A stretch of DNA of 64,000 nucleotides from Sphingopyxis sp. (GCA_016793775.1 JAEULK010000043.1:1-64000); one strand, 5' to 3'. Numbered from the stretch's first letter, positions 13,379 through 22,622 are shown. The notes: generated by a model not told the origin, from the letters alone. A program made the numbers and translations.

Positions 13379-13459
13379 GGGGCGGGCTTTCGGTTGCGAC
13401 GTTCGGCGCTCCCCCTATATGGGCTGCTCGGCAAAAGGCAAAGCGAGGCGGACACTCCC

Positions 13460-13663
13460 TTGATCTCGATCATCCTTAACGGCGATCCCCGGCAGGTGCG
13501 CGAGGGCAGTATCGCCGACCTCGTCGCTTCGCTGGGGCTCGACGTGAAGAAGGTCGCGGTCGAGCGCAACCGCGCGATCGTGCCGCGCTCGACCCTTGCC
13601 GACGTCGCGCTTGCCGAGGGCGACGCGCTGGAAATCGTGCATTTCGTAGGAGGCGGTTGTTGA
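13460..13663 (+). CDS. thiS: Sulfur carrier protein ThiS
   Basis: ThiS is a ubiquitin-like carrier whose C-terminal Gly-Gly receives sulfur as a thiocarboxylate for thiazole synthesis. The 67-residue product starts at a TTG (no ATG is available) with [16 protein letters not shown] and has the conserved [17 protein letters not shown] end. It ends in GGGC, so one Cys follows the glycines. Canonical ThiS ends exactly at Gly-Gly, so trimming may be required. Its stop overlaps the start of thiG (TTGA). There is no room for a TPP riboswitch between aroQ and this gene. Confidence 0.88.
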   Translation: MISIILNGDPRQVREGSIADLVASLGLDVKKVAVERNRAIVPRSTLADVALAEGDALEIVHFVGGGC

Positions 13664-14430
13664 CCGATCAATGGAGCGTTGCCGGACGGACTTTCACCTC
13701 GCGGCTGATCGTGGGGACCGGCAAATATAAGGATTTCGAGCAGAATGCGGCGGCGGTCGCGGCGTCGGGGGCGGAAATCGTCACCGTCGCGGTGCGCCGC
13801 GTCAATGTGTCCGACCCGACCGCGCCGATGCTGACCGACTTTATCGATCCCAAGAAGATCACTTACCTGCCCAACACCGCGGGCTGCTTCAACGCCGACG
13901 ATGCGATCCGCACCCTGCGTCTCGCGCGCGAGGCGGGGGGATGGGATCTCGTGAAGCTCGAGGTGCTCGGCGAGGCGAAGACGCTCTATCCCAATATGCG
14001 CGAGACGCTGGAGGCGACCGAGGTGCTCGCGAAAGAGGGCTTCCTGCCGATGGTCTATTGCGTCGACGATCCGATCGCCGCGAAGCAGCTCGAGGACGCC
14101 GGCGCTGTTGCGATCATGCCGCTGGGTGCGCCCATCGGATCGGGGCTGGGCATCCAGAACCGGGTGACGATCCGCCTGATCGTCGAGGGGGCGTCGGTGC
14201 CGGTACTCGTCGATGCCGGGGTCGGCACCGCGAGCGATGCGGCGGTGGCGATGGAGCTGGGCTGCGACGGCGTGCTGATGAACACCGCGATCGCCGAGGC
14301 GAAAGACCCATTGCTGATGGCGCGCGCGATGAAACGCGCGGTCGAAGCCGGGCGCGACGCCTATCTGGCGGGGCGCATGGGGCTGCGCAAATATGCCGAT
14401 CCGTCGAGCCCGCTTGCCGGGTTGATCTAG
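13660..14430 (+). CDS. thiG: Thiazole synthase ThiG
   Basis: ThiG is a TIM-barrel enzyme that joins deoxyxylulose phosphate, dehydroglycine and the ThiS thiocarboxylate to form the thiazole phosphate of thiamine. The protein of about 256 residues has [20 protein letters not shown], the active-site lysine region [11 protein letters not shown], and phosphate-binding [15 protein letters not shown]. An AGGAGG site at 13648-13653 is 6 bp from the TTG at 13660, which overlaps the thiS stop; a TTG at 13657 is the alternative. Confidence 0.96.
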   Translation: MTDQWSVAGRTFTSRLIVGTGKYKDFEQNAAAVAASGAEIVTVAVRRVNVSDPTAPMLTDFIDPKKITYLPNTAGCFNADDAIRTLRLAREAGGWDLVKLEVLGEAKTLYPNMRETLEATEVLAKEGFLPMVYCVDDPIAAKQLEDAGAVAIMPLGAPIGSGLGIQNRVTIRLIVEGASVPVLVDAGVGTASDAAVAMELGCDGVLMNTAIAEAKDPLLMARAMKRAVEAGRDAYLAGRMGLRKYADPSSPLAGLI

Positions 14431-14436
14431 CAGGCG

Positions 14437-14718
14437 ATGTCGGACCTCGTCGCGCTTGTCGACGATAGGATGACGTTCGCCGCCGACGCGCGAAATGTCG
14501 ATACCGACGACATCTGCAGCGTGTGGGAAACGCGCCGTGAATTGTTGTCCGAAATTCGCGAACATCCTGATGCGGCGCGTCAGGGTCTGGCCGATGTGCC
14601 GCGACTGCGATTGCTGTACGCGCCCCCGGCGGGTCGTTGCGAGATTGCGACCGCGGAAGGGGCCTCGGCTTATCTCGCGCTGGCGGCGCGGTTCGATCGC
14701 ATCATGGACCGAAGCTAA
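14437..14718 (+). CDS. Hypothetical protein, 93 residues
   Basis: This small acidic cytoplasmic protein has no recognised family. It begins MSDLVALVDDRMTFAADARN and has no signal peptide or membrane helix. The ATG lies 6 bp after thiG, so it is probably translated from the same transcript. A thiamine role is not supported by anything in the sequence. Confidence 0.65.
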   Translation: MSDLVALVDDRMTFAADARNVDTDDICSVWETRRELLSEIREHPDAARQGLADVPRLRLLYAPPAGRCEIATAEGASAYLALAARFDRIMDRS

Positions 14719-14839
14719 TGCAGGTTAATCATGGTTTTGCGGTGAACGGTTTGACCCGTTTTTCGGAACATCGGAAGGGCTTCGAGGGTTGATGGCGGGA
14801 GAGGCCGATAGCCTCCCGCACCAGTCAAGGAGACTCCCC

Positions 14840-15022
14840 ATGGGTGAACTGAAAGACAAGGCCAAAGGCATTGCGAACGAAGTCGCCGGCAACACCAAGC
14901 AGGCGATCGGCAAGGCGACCGACAATGAGCGGCTGCGCGCCGAAGGCGAGGCGCAGGAACGCAAGGGCGAGGCCCAGAATTTGAAGGGCAGCGTCAAGGG
15001 CGCGCTCGGCGACAAGGTCTGA
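14840..15022 (+). CDS. CsbD family stress-response protein
   Basis: This 60-residue, charged, Gly/Ala-rich protein starts MGELKDKAKGIANEVAGNTK and continues QAIGKATDNERLRAEGEAQ, the CsbD signature. Family members are abundant, largely disordered proteins induced by general stress; the molecular role is unclear. An AAGGAGA ribosome site precedes the ATG. A bidirectional terminator follows at 15055-15086. Confidence 0.93.
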   Translation: MGELKDKAKGIANEVAGNTKQAIGKATDNERLRAEGEAQERKGEAQNLKGSVKGALGDKV

Positions 15023-15054
15023 CGACGCATCCTGGTTGCGACGTCACGCAAGGA

Positions 15055-15086
15055 AAAGGCCCCGGAGCGATCCGGGGCCTTTTTTG
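15055..15086. terminator. Bidirectional terminator between csbD-like gene and lipoprotein gene
   Basis: AAGGCCCCGGA and TCCGGGGCCTT pair around GCGA. TTTTTT follows on the plus strand, and a shorter TTTT run follows on the minus strand. It separates two convergent genes. Confidence 0.92.
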
Positions 15087-15106
15087 GTTCCGATGATCGG
15101 GGCGGC

Positions 15107-15850
15107 TTAGCGCCCGCCCGACGCCACCAGATCGACGTCGGTCATGCCGCCGTCGCTGCGCGCCATGACGACATAGGCGAGATCGCCTCTGGTGCCGCCG
15201 AGCATATGTTCGCCGCCATTGACACGATGATCGCTCGAATAGCCGGCGTTCACCGCCATCGTGTGATAATAGTCGAGCACCGCCTGCAGCGGCGCCGCGG
15301 TCTGGAAATTGACGACGCGGATGTTGCACTTGCCGCCCGCGATGCCGGCGGCTTCGCGCAGCGTCGCGCGCGGATAGAGTTTGAACGCGGCGGGCAGGCG
15401 GTCGGCCCATTGGTTGTTGTAGGTGAGCTTGGCGTCGCAGCCGCCCTTGGCCTGATCGCGCGCCATCGCGCCGATCGTGACCGGGCGCTTCGCGTCGCAG
15501 CCGTCGCAGGCTTCCATCGGCAGCGCCCTGGGCGCGCTGAGCAGCTTGCCGGCCTTCAGCGCGGCGGCAGCCTCCGCAACGGTGGCGGCCTTGGCGCCCG
15601 CGACCGCGGGAACCCCGCCGTCGACCGGCTTGTTGCCCGGGGTGACCGCATTCTGGTTCGCCTGACCCGTCAGCTTGGGGTCGACCATGATCTTGTCTTC
15701 GAGCGAGCCCTTGATCGCCGGGTCGGCATTGGTCAGCCCGTCGTCGAGCGGCGACAGTTCTGCCTTGGCGTCGGGTTTGTCCCGGCAACCGGCGAGCGGA
15801 GCCGCTGCCATCAGCAGGCCGGCGACCAGCCATTTTCCGCGCAAGATCAT
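15107..15850 (-). CDS. Predicted lipoprotein of unknown function
   Basis: This 247-residue protein has a lipoprotein signal: MILRGKWLVAGLLMAAAPLA followed by GC, where the lipobox Cys would be lipidated. The mature part has a CDGCDAKRP motif, a further Cys pair (GGCDAK and GGKCNIRVV) and an AVLDYYHTMAVNAGY segment. I do not recognise the family. The four extra cysteines suggest periplasmic disulfides. The open frame extends upstream, but the ATG at 15850 gives the lipoprotein signal. Confidence 0.8.
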   Translation of the reverse strand: MILRGKWLVAGLLMAAAPLAGCRDKPDAKAELSPLDDGLTNADPAIKGSLEDKIMVDPKLTGQANQNAVTPGNKPVDGGVPAVAGAKAATVAEAAAALKAGKLLSAPRALPMEACDGCDAKRPVTIGAMARDQAKGGCDAKLTYNNQWADRLPAAFKLYPRATLREAAGIAGGKCNIRVVNFQTAAPLQAVLDYYHTMAVNAGYSSDHRVNGGEHMLGGTRGDLAYVVMARSDGGMTDVDLVASGGR

Positions 15851-15936
15851 CGCTAACACTCCCTTAATATCTGCTTGGGAATGCCCGATTCTGGTTAAGA
15901 AGGCGCGAATAAAGAGCGTTAATGGGTAACGCTTTG

Positions 15937-16377
15937 TTAGCCGAAAACTGTCTCGCCCTGAGACGCATTGGCCGTGCAGCGGATGAGGCGCGAGGTTTCG
16001 ACCGCTGCCTGGCGGTGCTTGACGGCCTCGCGATAGACGGGATCGGTGACCATTTCGAGGAAGGCCGCGGCGTTCGGATATTCGGCGACGAACATCGCGT
16101 CCCAGCGCTCGCCGTCGGGACCGATCAGCATTGCCTCCATCGCGGCGCGCCAGACGATGCGCCCGCCGACGCGCTGGAAAACGGGGCCGCTGTCGGCGCC
16201 ATAGTGGCGATAGGCCGCGGCGCCGGTCAGGCCCTGGCCCGCGAGCGGGTGGCCGTCGGCATAGGCAGCGGTATCCCTGAAGCGGACGAGGTTGAGCATA
16301 TGAATCTTGGTGTCGCGCGGCAGCGCCTTGAACGCTTCGAACTGCGCGCGCCCGGGATCGACATGCTGGTCGGTCAT
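15937..16377 (-). CDS. DUF1330 domain protein
   Basis: The 146-residue protein has IHMLNLVRFRDTAAY, GAAAYRHYGAD and FVAEYPNAAAFLEMVTDPVY, the pattern of the DUF1330 ferredoxin-like fold (dimeric alpha-beta barrel) proteins. The biochemical role is unknown. Its ATG overlaps the stop of the acetyltransferase gene by 3 bp (ATGA), so the two are translationally coupled. Confidence 0.85.
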   Translation of the reverse strand: MTDQHVDPGRAQFEAFKALPRDTKIHMLNLVRFRDTAAYADGHPLAGQGLTGAAAYRHYGADSGPVFQRVGGRIVWRAAMEAMLIGPDGERWDAMFVAEYPNAAAFLEMVTDPVYREAVKHRQAAVETSRLIRCTANASQGETVFG

Positions 16378-16925
16378 GGCGTCGTCTCCTTGCGCCGCGC
16401 GCGCCATTGGTCGGCGCTCTGTTTCCAGGCATCGACCGGGGCATCCTGAAAGGGCGGGGGCAGGCGGGTCGGGCCGCTGTTGGTCGCGCCGAGGCGCTTG
16501 GCGAGCGCCTGCGAGCGGGTATTGGCGGGATCGATGCAGTGCATCAGCTCGTCCCACTTCAGGAACTCGACCGCGAAGTCGCACGCCGCAACCGCAGCCT
16601 CATAGGCGTAGCCGGTGCCGGCATATTGCGCCGCGACGCCATAGGCGATCTCGGGCGCCGGCCATTCGGCGGGCTCCCACGGCCCGATCCGCCCGACCCA
16701 GGCGCCGGTCGCGCGCTCGATCACCGAGAACATCGAAAAGCCGCGGATGTGCCAGGCGCCGGCGAGCGTGCACCATATCCGCCACGCCTGGGCGCGCGTA
16801 CAGGCGCCGCCGATGAATTTCATCGTCTCGGCATCGGCGCACATGGCGGCGAAGGCGTCGAAATCCTCGGTCGCGGGCGGGCGCAGGATCAGCCGCTCGG
16901 TGACGAGCAACGGTCCGTTGAGCAT
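16374..16925 (-). CDS. GNAT family N-acetyltransferase
   Basis: This 183-residue protein of the RimJ/RimL-like GNAT group has the opening LVTERLILRPPATEDFDAF, a central WVGRIGPWEPAEWPAPEIAY, and an acetyl-CoA-binding region AQYAGTGYAYEAA, followed by IDPANTRSQALAKRLG. It probably acetylates a small molecule or a protein N-terminus. The ATG at 16925 has a GGGGGG-type ribosome site. It forms a two-gene operon with the DUF1330 gene. Confidence 0.92.
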   Translation of the reverse strand: MLNGPLLVTERLILRPPATEDFDAFAAMCADAETMKFIGGACTRAQAWRIWCTLAGAWHIRGFSMFSVIERATGAWVGRIGPWEPAEWPAPEIAYGVAAQYAGTGYAYEAAVAACDFAVEFLKWDELMHCIDPANTRSQALAKRLGATNSGPTRLPPPFQDAPVDAWKQSADQWRARRKETTP

Positions 16926-17002
16926 GGCAAATCCCCCCTTCCAAATCAGGCGATGCTTCTGCGGCAAGGCGGCCGGGAGGGCAAGCCGTGCTTTTCCACC
17001 CG

Positions 17003-17031
17003 CGTCACCCCGGATCGAGACCGGGGTGACG
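17003..17031. repeat. Perfect 11-bp palindrome
   Basis: CGTCACCCCGG (17003-17013) and CCGGGGTGACG (17021-17031) flank a 7-nt loop and are followed by GAAAAAG. The ends match the CGTCACC...GGTGACG style of the longer repeats elsewhere. It lies upstream of the GNAT gene and could be a minimal repeat or a weak terminator. Confidence 0.75.
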
Positions 17032-17166
17032 AAAAAGCGGTGTCTTACTTCGTCCAACCCCGCCCTCCCCAAATGTCGAGAGCGCCGGTCTTTCGACCGA
17101 CGCCCTCTCCATCACGTATGCGGGCGGAGGGGTCTCGGACCCGCACCCGTAACGGTAAGCTATCGC

Positions 17167-17565
17167 TTAGCGGCAGCGATATTTGTCCTTGTCGATCTCG
17201 CGACCGAGGAGCGCACCACCCGCGGCGCCGAGGACGGTGCCGAGCAGCTTGTCGCCATTGCCCGCGATCTCGTTACCGGCAAGGCCGCCGACCGCGCCGC
17301 CAATCAGCAGGCCGGTCGTGCCATTGTCCTTCTTGCAGCGATAACGACCGTCATCGCCGCGCCAGACGCGGGTGTTGTTGTTGACCCGCTGATCGCGCGC
17401 ATAATAGCGACCGCGCTTGTGCTTCTTGTTGAAGCCGGCGTCCTGGTCGTTTTTGTAGATTTCGTGCGTCGGCGCGCTGGCGGGCATGCCCGCAAAAGCG
17501 GGCGCGGTGGCGGCGACGCCGATCGCGGCGACGGCACCGAGCAGGCCCTTGGTGAAATAAGTCAT
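17167..17565 (-). CDS. Glycine-zipper exported protein
   Basis: The 132-residue protein has a Sec signal peptide (MTYFTKGLLGAVAAIGVAAT, cut near AFA), a basic middle with a GRYYARDQRVNNN region, and a C-terminal glycine-zipper of the 17-kDa surface antigen/Rick type (LIGGAVGGLAGNEIAG and GTVLGAAGGALLGREID). Such proteins insert into or associate with the outer membrane. The ATG at 17565 follows GGAAAGGA. Confidence 0.88.
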   Translation of the reverse strand: MTYFTKGLLGAVAAIGVAATAPAFAGMPASAPTHEIYKNDQDAGFNKKHKRGRYYARDQRVNNNTRVWRGDDGRYRCKKDNGTTGLLIGGAVGGLAGNEIAGNGDKLLGTVLGAAGGALLGREIDKDKYRCR

Positions 17566-17745
17566 GATCAATCCTTTCCTGGTTCGGCGCCCCGCTCTCC
17601 ATCCGGGTGCAGGGCGCTACGACAGGGAGAACGAGCCGGGCCGATCTGCGTTGCATGAACGGGGGGCAACAAGGCGAAGCGAGTGCTGGCGGCGACGAAA
17701 GGAAAGGCCCTTGCGGGGGCGGGCGGGGCATGCGACATTCACCCC

Positions 17746-17967
17746 ATGCTCAATATCGCTTCGCTCGTCATTGGCGTGATCGCGCTCATTCTCGCGGTTT
17801 TCGCCTTCATTCCGTTCCTTGGCTGGGCGAATTGGGTCATCATCCCCTTTGCGGTCGTCGGCCTGGCGCTCGGCGCGATCTCGGACAAGACGAGCGGGCG
17901 TAATCTGAACATCGTCGTGATCGTCGTTGGCGCGCTGCGCCTGATGCTCGGCGGCGGTATCATCTGA
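17746..17967 (+). CDS. Small membrane protein, 73 residues
   Basis: The protein starts MLNIASLVIGVIALILAVFA and has two to three hydrophobic helices separated by short polar turns (GAISDKTSGRNLN). It resembles small DUF4190-type membrane proteins, but I cannot assign a family with confidence. It lies 25 bp upstream of rarD on the same strand and may be cotranscribed with it. Confidence 0.7.
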   Translation: MLNIASLVIGVIALILAVFAFIPFLGWANWVIIPFAVVGLALGAISDKTSGRNLNIVVIVVGALRLMLGGGII

Positions 17968-17992
17968 TCCGCGAACCCGAGCGACCCGCGCC

Positions 17993-18910
17993 ATGACCCA
18001 GCCAGCGGCCCCTGCGGGGAGCGATCGGGGCGGCCTGCCTTATGCGCTGGGCGCTTATATGATCTGGGGTTTCGTGCCGCTGTTCTTCAAGCTGCTGACG
18101 ACGGTGCCCCCGGTGGAGGTGCTGGCTCAGCGCATCGTCTGGTCGCTGCCTTTGTGCTTCGTCATCATGGCGTTCCGGCGCCAGATCGGCGAATATGTCG
18201 CCGCGCTGAAGGATTGGCGGGCGCTGCGGTTGCTGCTGGCGAGTTCGGTGCTGATCGCGGTCAACTGGCTGGTCTATATCTATTCGATCTTCACCGACCA
18301 TGTGCTGGCTGCGAGCCTGGGCTATTATCTCAACCCGCTGGTCAATGTCGTGCTGGGGATGATCTTTCTCGGCGAACGGCTGAGCCGGTTGCAGGCGGTC
18401 GCGGTCGTCATCGCAGGGGTCGGGGTCGCCATCCTTCTCGCGGGCGCGCTCGATACCTTGTGGATCAGCCTGACGCTGGCGCTGAGCTTCGGCACCTATG
18501 GCCTGATCCGCAAGGTCGCGCCGGTGGGCTCGCTGCCGGGGCTGGCGATCGAGACGACCTTGCTGCTCCCGCTCTCGCTGGCGGCGGCCGCCTATTATAT
18601 CGGGATCGGCGACGGGCGCGGGTTCGGGTCGGGCACGGGGATCAGCTGGCTGCTCGCGGCGGGGGGCGTGGTGACCGCCATACCGCTGCTGCTGTTCGCG
18701 ACCGCAGCGCGCAAGATGAGCTATGCGGCGCTCGGTTTCGTCCAGTATCTGGCGCCGAGCATCGCCTTTCTGCTCAGCCTGTTCGTGTTCGACGAACCGC
18801 TGAAACCCGCGCAGCTTGCCTGTTTCCTGCTGATCTGGGCGAGCATCGCGGTGTTCAGCTTCGACATGTGGCGCAAGATGCGTGGCGACCGGATGATCGA
18901 GATCGCGTAA
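17993..18910 (+). CDS. rarD: EamA family transporter RarD
   Basis: This 305-residue inner-membrane protein has about ten hydrophobic helices in two EamA repeats. The RarD hallmark sequences are GAYMIWGFVPLFFKLL, EVLAQRIVWSLP, NWLVYIYSI and LGYYLNPLVNVVLGM. Drug/metabolite transporter family members export small molecules; the RarD substrate is not settled. The start ATG at 17993 gives a short polar N-terminus. Confidence 0.93.
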   Translation: MTQPAAPAGSDRGGLPYALGAYMIWGFVPLFFKLLTTVPPVEVLAQRIVWSLPLCFVIMAFRRQIGEYVAALKDWRALRLLLASSVLIAVNWLVYIYSIFTDHVLAASLGYYLNPLVNVVLGMIFLGERLSRLQAVAVVIAGVGVAILLAGALDTLWISLTLALSFGTYGLIRKVAPVGSLPGLAIETTLLLPLSLAAAAYYIGIGDGRGFGSGTGISWLLAAGGVVTAIPLLLFATAARKMSYAALGFVQYLAPSIAFLLSLFVFDEPLKPAQLACFLLIWASIAVFSFDMWRKMRGDRMIEIA

Positions 18911-18921
18911 ACTGCGACGGA

Positions 18922-19941
18922 TTAAACCAGCCGCCAGCCCAGCGTCTCACCCGCATGGAAAGGCACCACCTCGCCGCAGCGCTCGGGCACGACCGTCTCG
19001 CCGCGCTCCAGCGTGATCGTGCCGCCGTTGAGGGGCAGGCCGTAGAAATTGGGGCCATGTTCGCTGGCAAAGCCTTCGAACCTGTCGAGCGCGTCTTCCT
19101 CGTCGAACACCGCGACATAGGATTCGAGCGCATAAGGGGCGTTGAAGATGCCGGCGCAGCCGCAGGCGGCTTCCTTGGTGTGGACCGCGTGCGGGGCGCT
19201 GTCGGTGCCGAGGAAGAATTTGGGCGAGCCCGAAACGGCGGCGGCGCGCACCGCGAGGCGGTGCTGCTCGCGCTTGGCGACGGGCAGGCAATAGGCATGC
19301 GGGCGGATGCCGCCGACGAGCATCGCGTTGCGGTTGATGTGCAGATGCTGCGGGGTGATCGTCGCCGCGACATTGGCAGGGGCCGACATCACGAAATCAA
19401 CTGCCTCCGACGTCGTGATATGCTCGAAGACGATCTTGAGGGTCGGCAGGTCGCGCACGAGGCCCTTCAGCGTGCGCTCGATGAATACCGCCTCGCGGTC
19501 GAAGATGTCGACGTCATGATCGGTGACCTCGCCGTGGATGAGCAAGGGCATGCCGATCTCGGCCATGCGTTCGAGCACCGGCATGATCTTGGCGATGTCG
19601 GTGACGCCGTGCGCGCTGCCGGTGGTGGCGTGCGCGGGATAGAGCTTGGCGGCGGTGAACACGCCTTCGCCATGGCCGCGCGCCATCTGGTCGGGGTCGC
19701 TGGCATCGGTCAGATAGGCGACGATCAGCGGGGTGAAATCCATGCCCGGCGTGGCGGCGCGGATGCGGTCGCGATACGCCGCGCCTTCCTCGGCGGTGGT
19801 CACCGGCGGCGACAGGTTGGGCATGATGATCGCGCGCGCGAACTGCGCCGCCGTATATTTCGCGACATGAGCCAGCATCGCGCCGTCGCGGAGGTGAACG
19901 TGCCAGTCGTCGGGGCGGCGGATGGTCAGGCGATCGGTCAT
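18922..19941 (-). CDS. pyrC: Dihydroorotase
   Basis: PyrC cyclises carbamoyl-aspartate to dihydroorotate in pyrimidine synthesis. The 339-residue protein has the metal-binding [12 protein letters not shown] at the N-terminus, the carboxylated-lysine region [11 protein letters not shown], and metal and substrate motifs IHGEVTD, FEHIT and GTDSAPHA. This is the class II (E. coli-like) length. The ATG at 19941 has GGAG upstream; a GTG four codons earlier is less likely. Confidence 0.97.
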   Translation of the reverse strand: MTDRLTIRRPDDWHVHLRDGAMLAHVAKYTAAQFARAIIMPNLSPPVTTAEEGAAYRDRIRAATPGMDFTPLIVAYLTDASDPDQMARGHGEGVFTAAKLYPAHATTGSAHGVTDIAKIMPVLERMAEIGMPLLIHGEVTDHDVDIFDREAVFIERTLKGLVRDLPTLKIVFEHITTSEAVDFVMSAPANVAATITPQHLHINRNAMLVGGIRPHAYCLPVAKREQHRLAVRAAAVSGSPKFFLGTDSAPHAVHTKEAACGCAGIFNAPYALESYVAVFDEEDALDRFEGFASEHGPNFYGLPLNGGTITLERGETVVPERCGEVVPFHAGETLGWRLV

Positions 19942-20008
19942 ATCAATCTCCACCTCCGCTGAAGGGGAGGGGCTTTAAGTTGGCTCACGCGCTCCCTATT
20001 GTCGGTGC

Positions 20009-20734
20009 ATGCCCAACACAACCCTTCACGACCGCGCGCTGATCCGTCTTTCGGGGGAGGATGTGCGGGGCTTCCTGCAGGGGCTGGTGACCAACGACAC
20101 GTCGGGTAATTTTCCGATGTGGGCGGCATTGCTGACCGCGCAGGGCAAGGCGCTGTTCGATTTCCTCATCTGGGGCGACGGCAACGATGTGCTGATCGAT
20201 TGCGAGCGCGATGCCGCCGCCGATCTGGCGAAGCGCCTGACGCTCTATCGGTTGCGCCGCGCGATCATAATATCGGTGGAGCCCGACCTCGCGGTGCACT
20301 GGGCGCCCGAAGGCGACCTTGGCGTCGTCGATCCGCGTCTTGCGGCGCTGGGCCAGCGATGGCTTGCGCCGGCCGACGACGGCGAGGGGGGCGATGCCGC
20401 GTGGAAGGCGCACCGGCTGGCGCTCGGCGTCACCGAAGGCCGCGCCGAACTCGGCGACGGCACGACCCTGTGGCTCGAATGCAATGCCGCCGAGCTGAAC
20501 GGGGTCAGCTTTACCAAGGGCTGTTATGTCGGGCAGGAGAATACCGCGCGGATGAACTGGCGGCAGAAGGTCAACCGGCGGCTCGTCGTCGTGCCATTGG
20601 CCGACGCCGATGCAAAAAGGCAGATCCTCGCCTATCCCGACCTCGGCTGGTCGGTCGAGCATCGACGGGTCGAGAGCGTCGATCCCGCCGCCGCGCCGGA
20701 CTGGCTGCGCGAAGGGCTGGGCGCCGGTTCATGA
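20009..20734 (+). CDS. ygfZ: YgfZ/GcvT-family folate-binding protein
   Basis: This 241-residue protein has the defining motif KGCYVGQE near residue 170, whose Cys is conserved in YgfZ/CAF17 proteins. The family supports maturation or repair of certain Fe-S enzymes using tetrahydrofolate. The N-terminal LIRLSGEDVRGFLQGLVTND matches the GcvT-like fold. It is divergent from pyrC and its stop overlaps the next gene's ATG (ATGA). Confidence 0.93.
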   Translation: MPNTTLHDRALIRLSGEDVRGFLQGLVTNDTSGNFPMWAALLTAQGKALFDFLIWGDGNDVLIDCERDAAADLAKRLTLYRLRRAIIISVEPDLAVHWAPEGDLGVVDPRLAALGQRWLAPADDGEGGDAAWKAHRLALGVTEGRAELGDGTTLWLECNAAELNGVSFTKGCYVGQENTARMNWRQKVNRRLVVVPLADADAKRQILAYPDLGWSVEHRRVESVDPAAAPDWLREGLGAGS

Positions 20735-21798
20735 CGCAGCCAGCAAGCCATGTTAGGATTCCCGTCATGCGCTTGCTGATCCCGCTGTCGCTGTTCGCCG
20801 CCGCGGCCACCGCAACCCCCGCCGCGGCCGAGGGTGACGCCTGCACCGCGACCACCGCGAAGGCCACCAGCATCGCCGCTATCATCGCGGGCGAGGGCGA
20901 TAGCGGCGACTGCGTGACGGTGCGTGCGATCGCGTGGAAGGGGGCGCTCTATGACAGCGTCGCGCAGATCTACGCTGAACCCAAGCCCGCGCGCGAGCCG
21001 GGCGGGCGCGGAAACCGCGTCGCCTATTTTCCGCCGAGCGATACAGAGCGCAAGCCGCTGCCGCCCGGAAGCGACCTTGCGCCCGAGGCGACCGAGGGCT
21101 TTTCGCAGAACGCCCGCCACATCACCATCACCGGGACCTTGGGCAGCTGCCGGTCCGGGGCGATCCGGGGCGGTCGTCCGCCGTTGCCCTATGTTATCGA
21201 CGAAAGCGCCTGCCATCATCCCGGCGGCAGGCTGATCCGCGCCGTCGCGGTGGCGATCGAGCCGGGGCCGCCGGTCGAGCGGCTGGTGGCGAAAACCGGC
21301 GCGGCGTCGGCGCGGCTGTCGCCGCTGGCCGAAGATTCGGTCTGGACCCCGCGTTTCGTGGGAATTGCCGACCAGCTCTTGCCCGCGCTCGCTTCCGGGG
21401 ACGAGTCGCGCTGGCGGCCGTTGCTCGGCGGCAAATGGCTCGGCGAAACGGATGCGGCGGCGATCCGGGCCCTGCTGGCCGACCAGGGCGGCGTGTTCGA
21501 TGCGGCGCTCCGCGGCGACAAGGCGCCCCGCCGCGTGATTCTCGGCTGGCGCAGCCCAGGGCAGTCGGCAGAGCAGCGCGCCGCCGCCGAAGCCTGGCCG
21601 CATGCCGAGGCGGTGGTGTGCTGGTCGGCGCGGCCCGATGCCGACACCCTATGGCCGCTCGCCGCCTTCGACGCCGACAATCGTCCCGGCCGGCCCTATG
21701 CCTGCGCGCGCATCACCTATTCGATCTACGACCATGGGCCGGTCTGGCGCGCCTATATCGAAAGCGACGGCGTCGGGCTCGCCGAGCCCGCGGCTTAA
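20731..21798 (+). CDS. Exported protein of unknown function
   Basis: The family of this 355-residue protein is not recognised. A signal peptide (MRLLIPLSLFAAAATATPAA) begins at the internal ATG at 20767, which is probably the true start. The ATG at 20731 overlaps the ygfZ stop and adds 12 residues. The mature part has three Cys pairs (DACTATT/GDCVTV, GSCRSG/SACHHPG, VVCWSAR/YACARITY) that could form disulfides in the periplasm. Confidence 0.7.
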   Translation: MTQPASHVRIPVMRLLIPLSLFAAAATATPAAAEGDACTATTAKATSIAAIIAGEGDSGDCVTVRAIAWKGALYDSVAQIYAEPKPAREPGGRGNRVAYFPPSDTERKPLPPGSDLAPEATEGFSQNARHITITGTLGSCRSGAIRGGRPPLPYVIDESACHHPGGRLIRAVAVAIEPGPPVERLVAKTGAASARLSPLAEDSVWTPRFVGIADQLLPALASGDESRWRPLLGGKWLGETDAAAIRALLADQGGVFDAALRGDKAPRRVILGWRSPGQSAEQRAAAEAWPHAEAVVCWSARPDADTLWPLAAFDADNRPGRPYACARITYSIYDHGPVWRAYIESDGVGLAEPAA

Positions 21799-21821
21799 CG
21801 ATTCCCCAAACATCCGCTGCC

Positions 21822-22385
21822 ATGATGCGCGGCATGTTGGGGCGTGTTCTCGGGATGGTCGCGATGATCGCGGCGGTATCGGTCGGCGTGGCGGGACTCG
21901 CCGGGCGGCCGCGCAGCGACGCGCCCTCCTCCGCGCGCGACACCTCCGACCAGAGCAATTTCACCACCCGCGATCCCGGCCGCAGCGGCTGGTCGTCGGC
22001 GCCGACGAAGGCCGGCTCGCCCGGCGAAGTGCGGTTGAGCCGCGCGGGCGATTCGCATTTTTATGCCGACGTCAATATCGACGGGACCAATATTCGCATG
22101 CTCGTCGACAGTGGCGCGTCGATCGTCGCGCTGACGCGAGCGGATGCCGAGGCGATCGGGATCGACGTCGACCGCCTGCCGACCGCGGGCGCGGCGCAGA
22201 CCGCCGGCGGCATGGTGCCGGTGCGTCCGGTGATGCTCGACAGCATCGACATCGACGGGATCGAGGTGCGCGGGGTGCAGGCTGCGGTGCTCGATAGCGA
22301 CATGGGGATATCGCTGCTCGGGCAAAGCTATTTGTCGAAGCTGGGCGCGGTGACGGTCGAGGGCGATATGATGACGCTGCGTTGA
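21822..22385 (+). CDS. Retropepsin-like aspartic protease, clan AA
   Basis: This 187-residue protein has one N-terminal membrane helix followed by a polar linker and a single retropepsin-like domain. The active-site motif MLVDSGASIVALT is near residue 90, and GISLLGQSYLSKLG and GDMMTLR close the fold. Such TIGR02281-type proteases work as dimers anchored in the membrane with the domain in the periplasm. The target is unknown. Confidence 0.9.
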   Translation: MMRGMLGRVLGMVAMIAAVSVGVAGLAGRPRSDAPSSARDTSDQSNFTTRDPGRSGWSSAPTKAGSPGEVRLSRAGDSHFYADVNIDGTNIRMLVDSGASIVALTRADAEAIGIDVDRLPTAGAAQTAGGMVPVRPVMLDSIDIDGIEVRGVQAAVLDSDMGISLLGQSYLSKLGAVTVEGDMMTLR

Positions 22386-22429
22386 GGCGGGTGCGCTGGG
22401 GTGATGGGGTGGACGTGGACGTTGAATTC

Positions 22430-22543
22430 AACCGCATCCCCGAGCGAAGACGAGGGGCTATGCCGAGCGAAGTCGAGGCAGCGGGGTAGCACGGTTCTCG
22501 CTCCGCTCGAACGAGCCCCTCGTCTTCGCTCGGGGATGCGGTT
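22430..22543. repeat. Inverted repeat with perfect 30-bp arms
   Basis: The arm AACCGCATCCCCGAGCGAAG... (22430-22459) is repeated in exact inverted form at 22514-22543. The 54-bp centre contains GCCGAGCGAAGTCGAGGC. Related GAGCGAAGTCGAG cores occur in the repeats at 30504 and 33981. It is non-coding. Confidence 0.9.
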
Positions 22544-22622
22544 TCTCCTTCGACACGCTCGCTCGTGCGGCAGCTATCGCCCCACACTTGCCAATCCGCC
22601 CGCTTTTCCCCACATCCGGCGC

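Noticed and set aside
13378..13460. A possible TPP riboswitch before thiS
   Set aside because: Only about 80 bp separate the divergent aroQ and thiS starts, and I see no THI-box motif.
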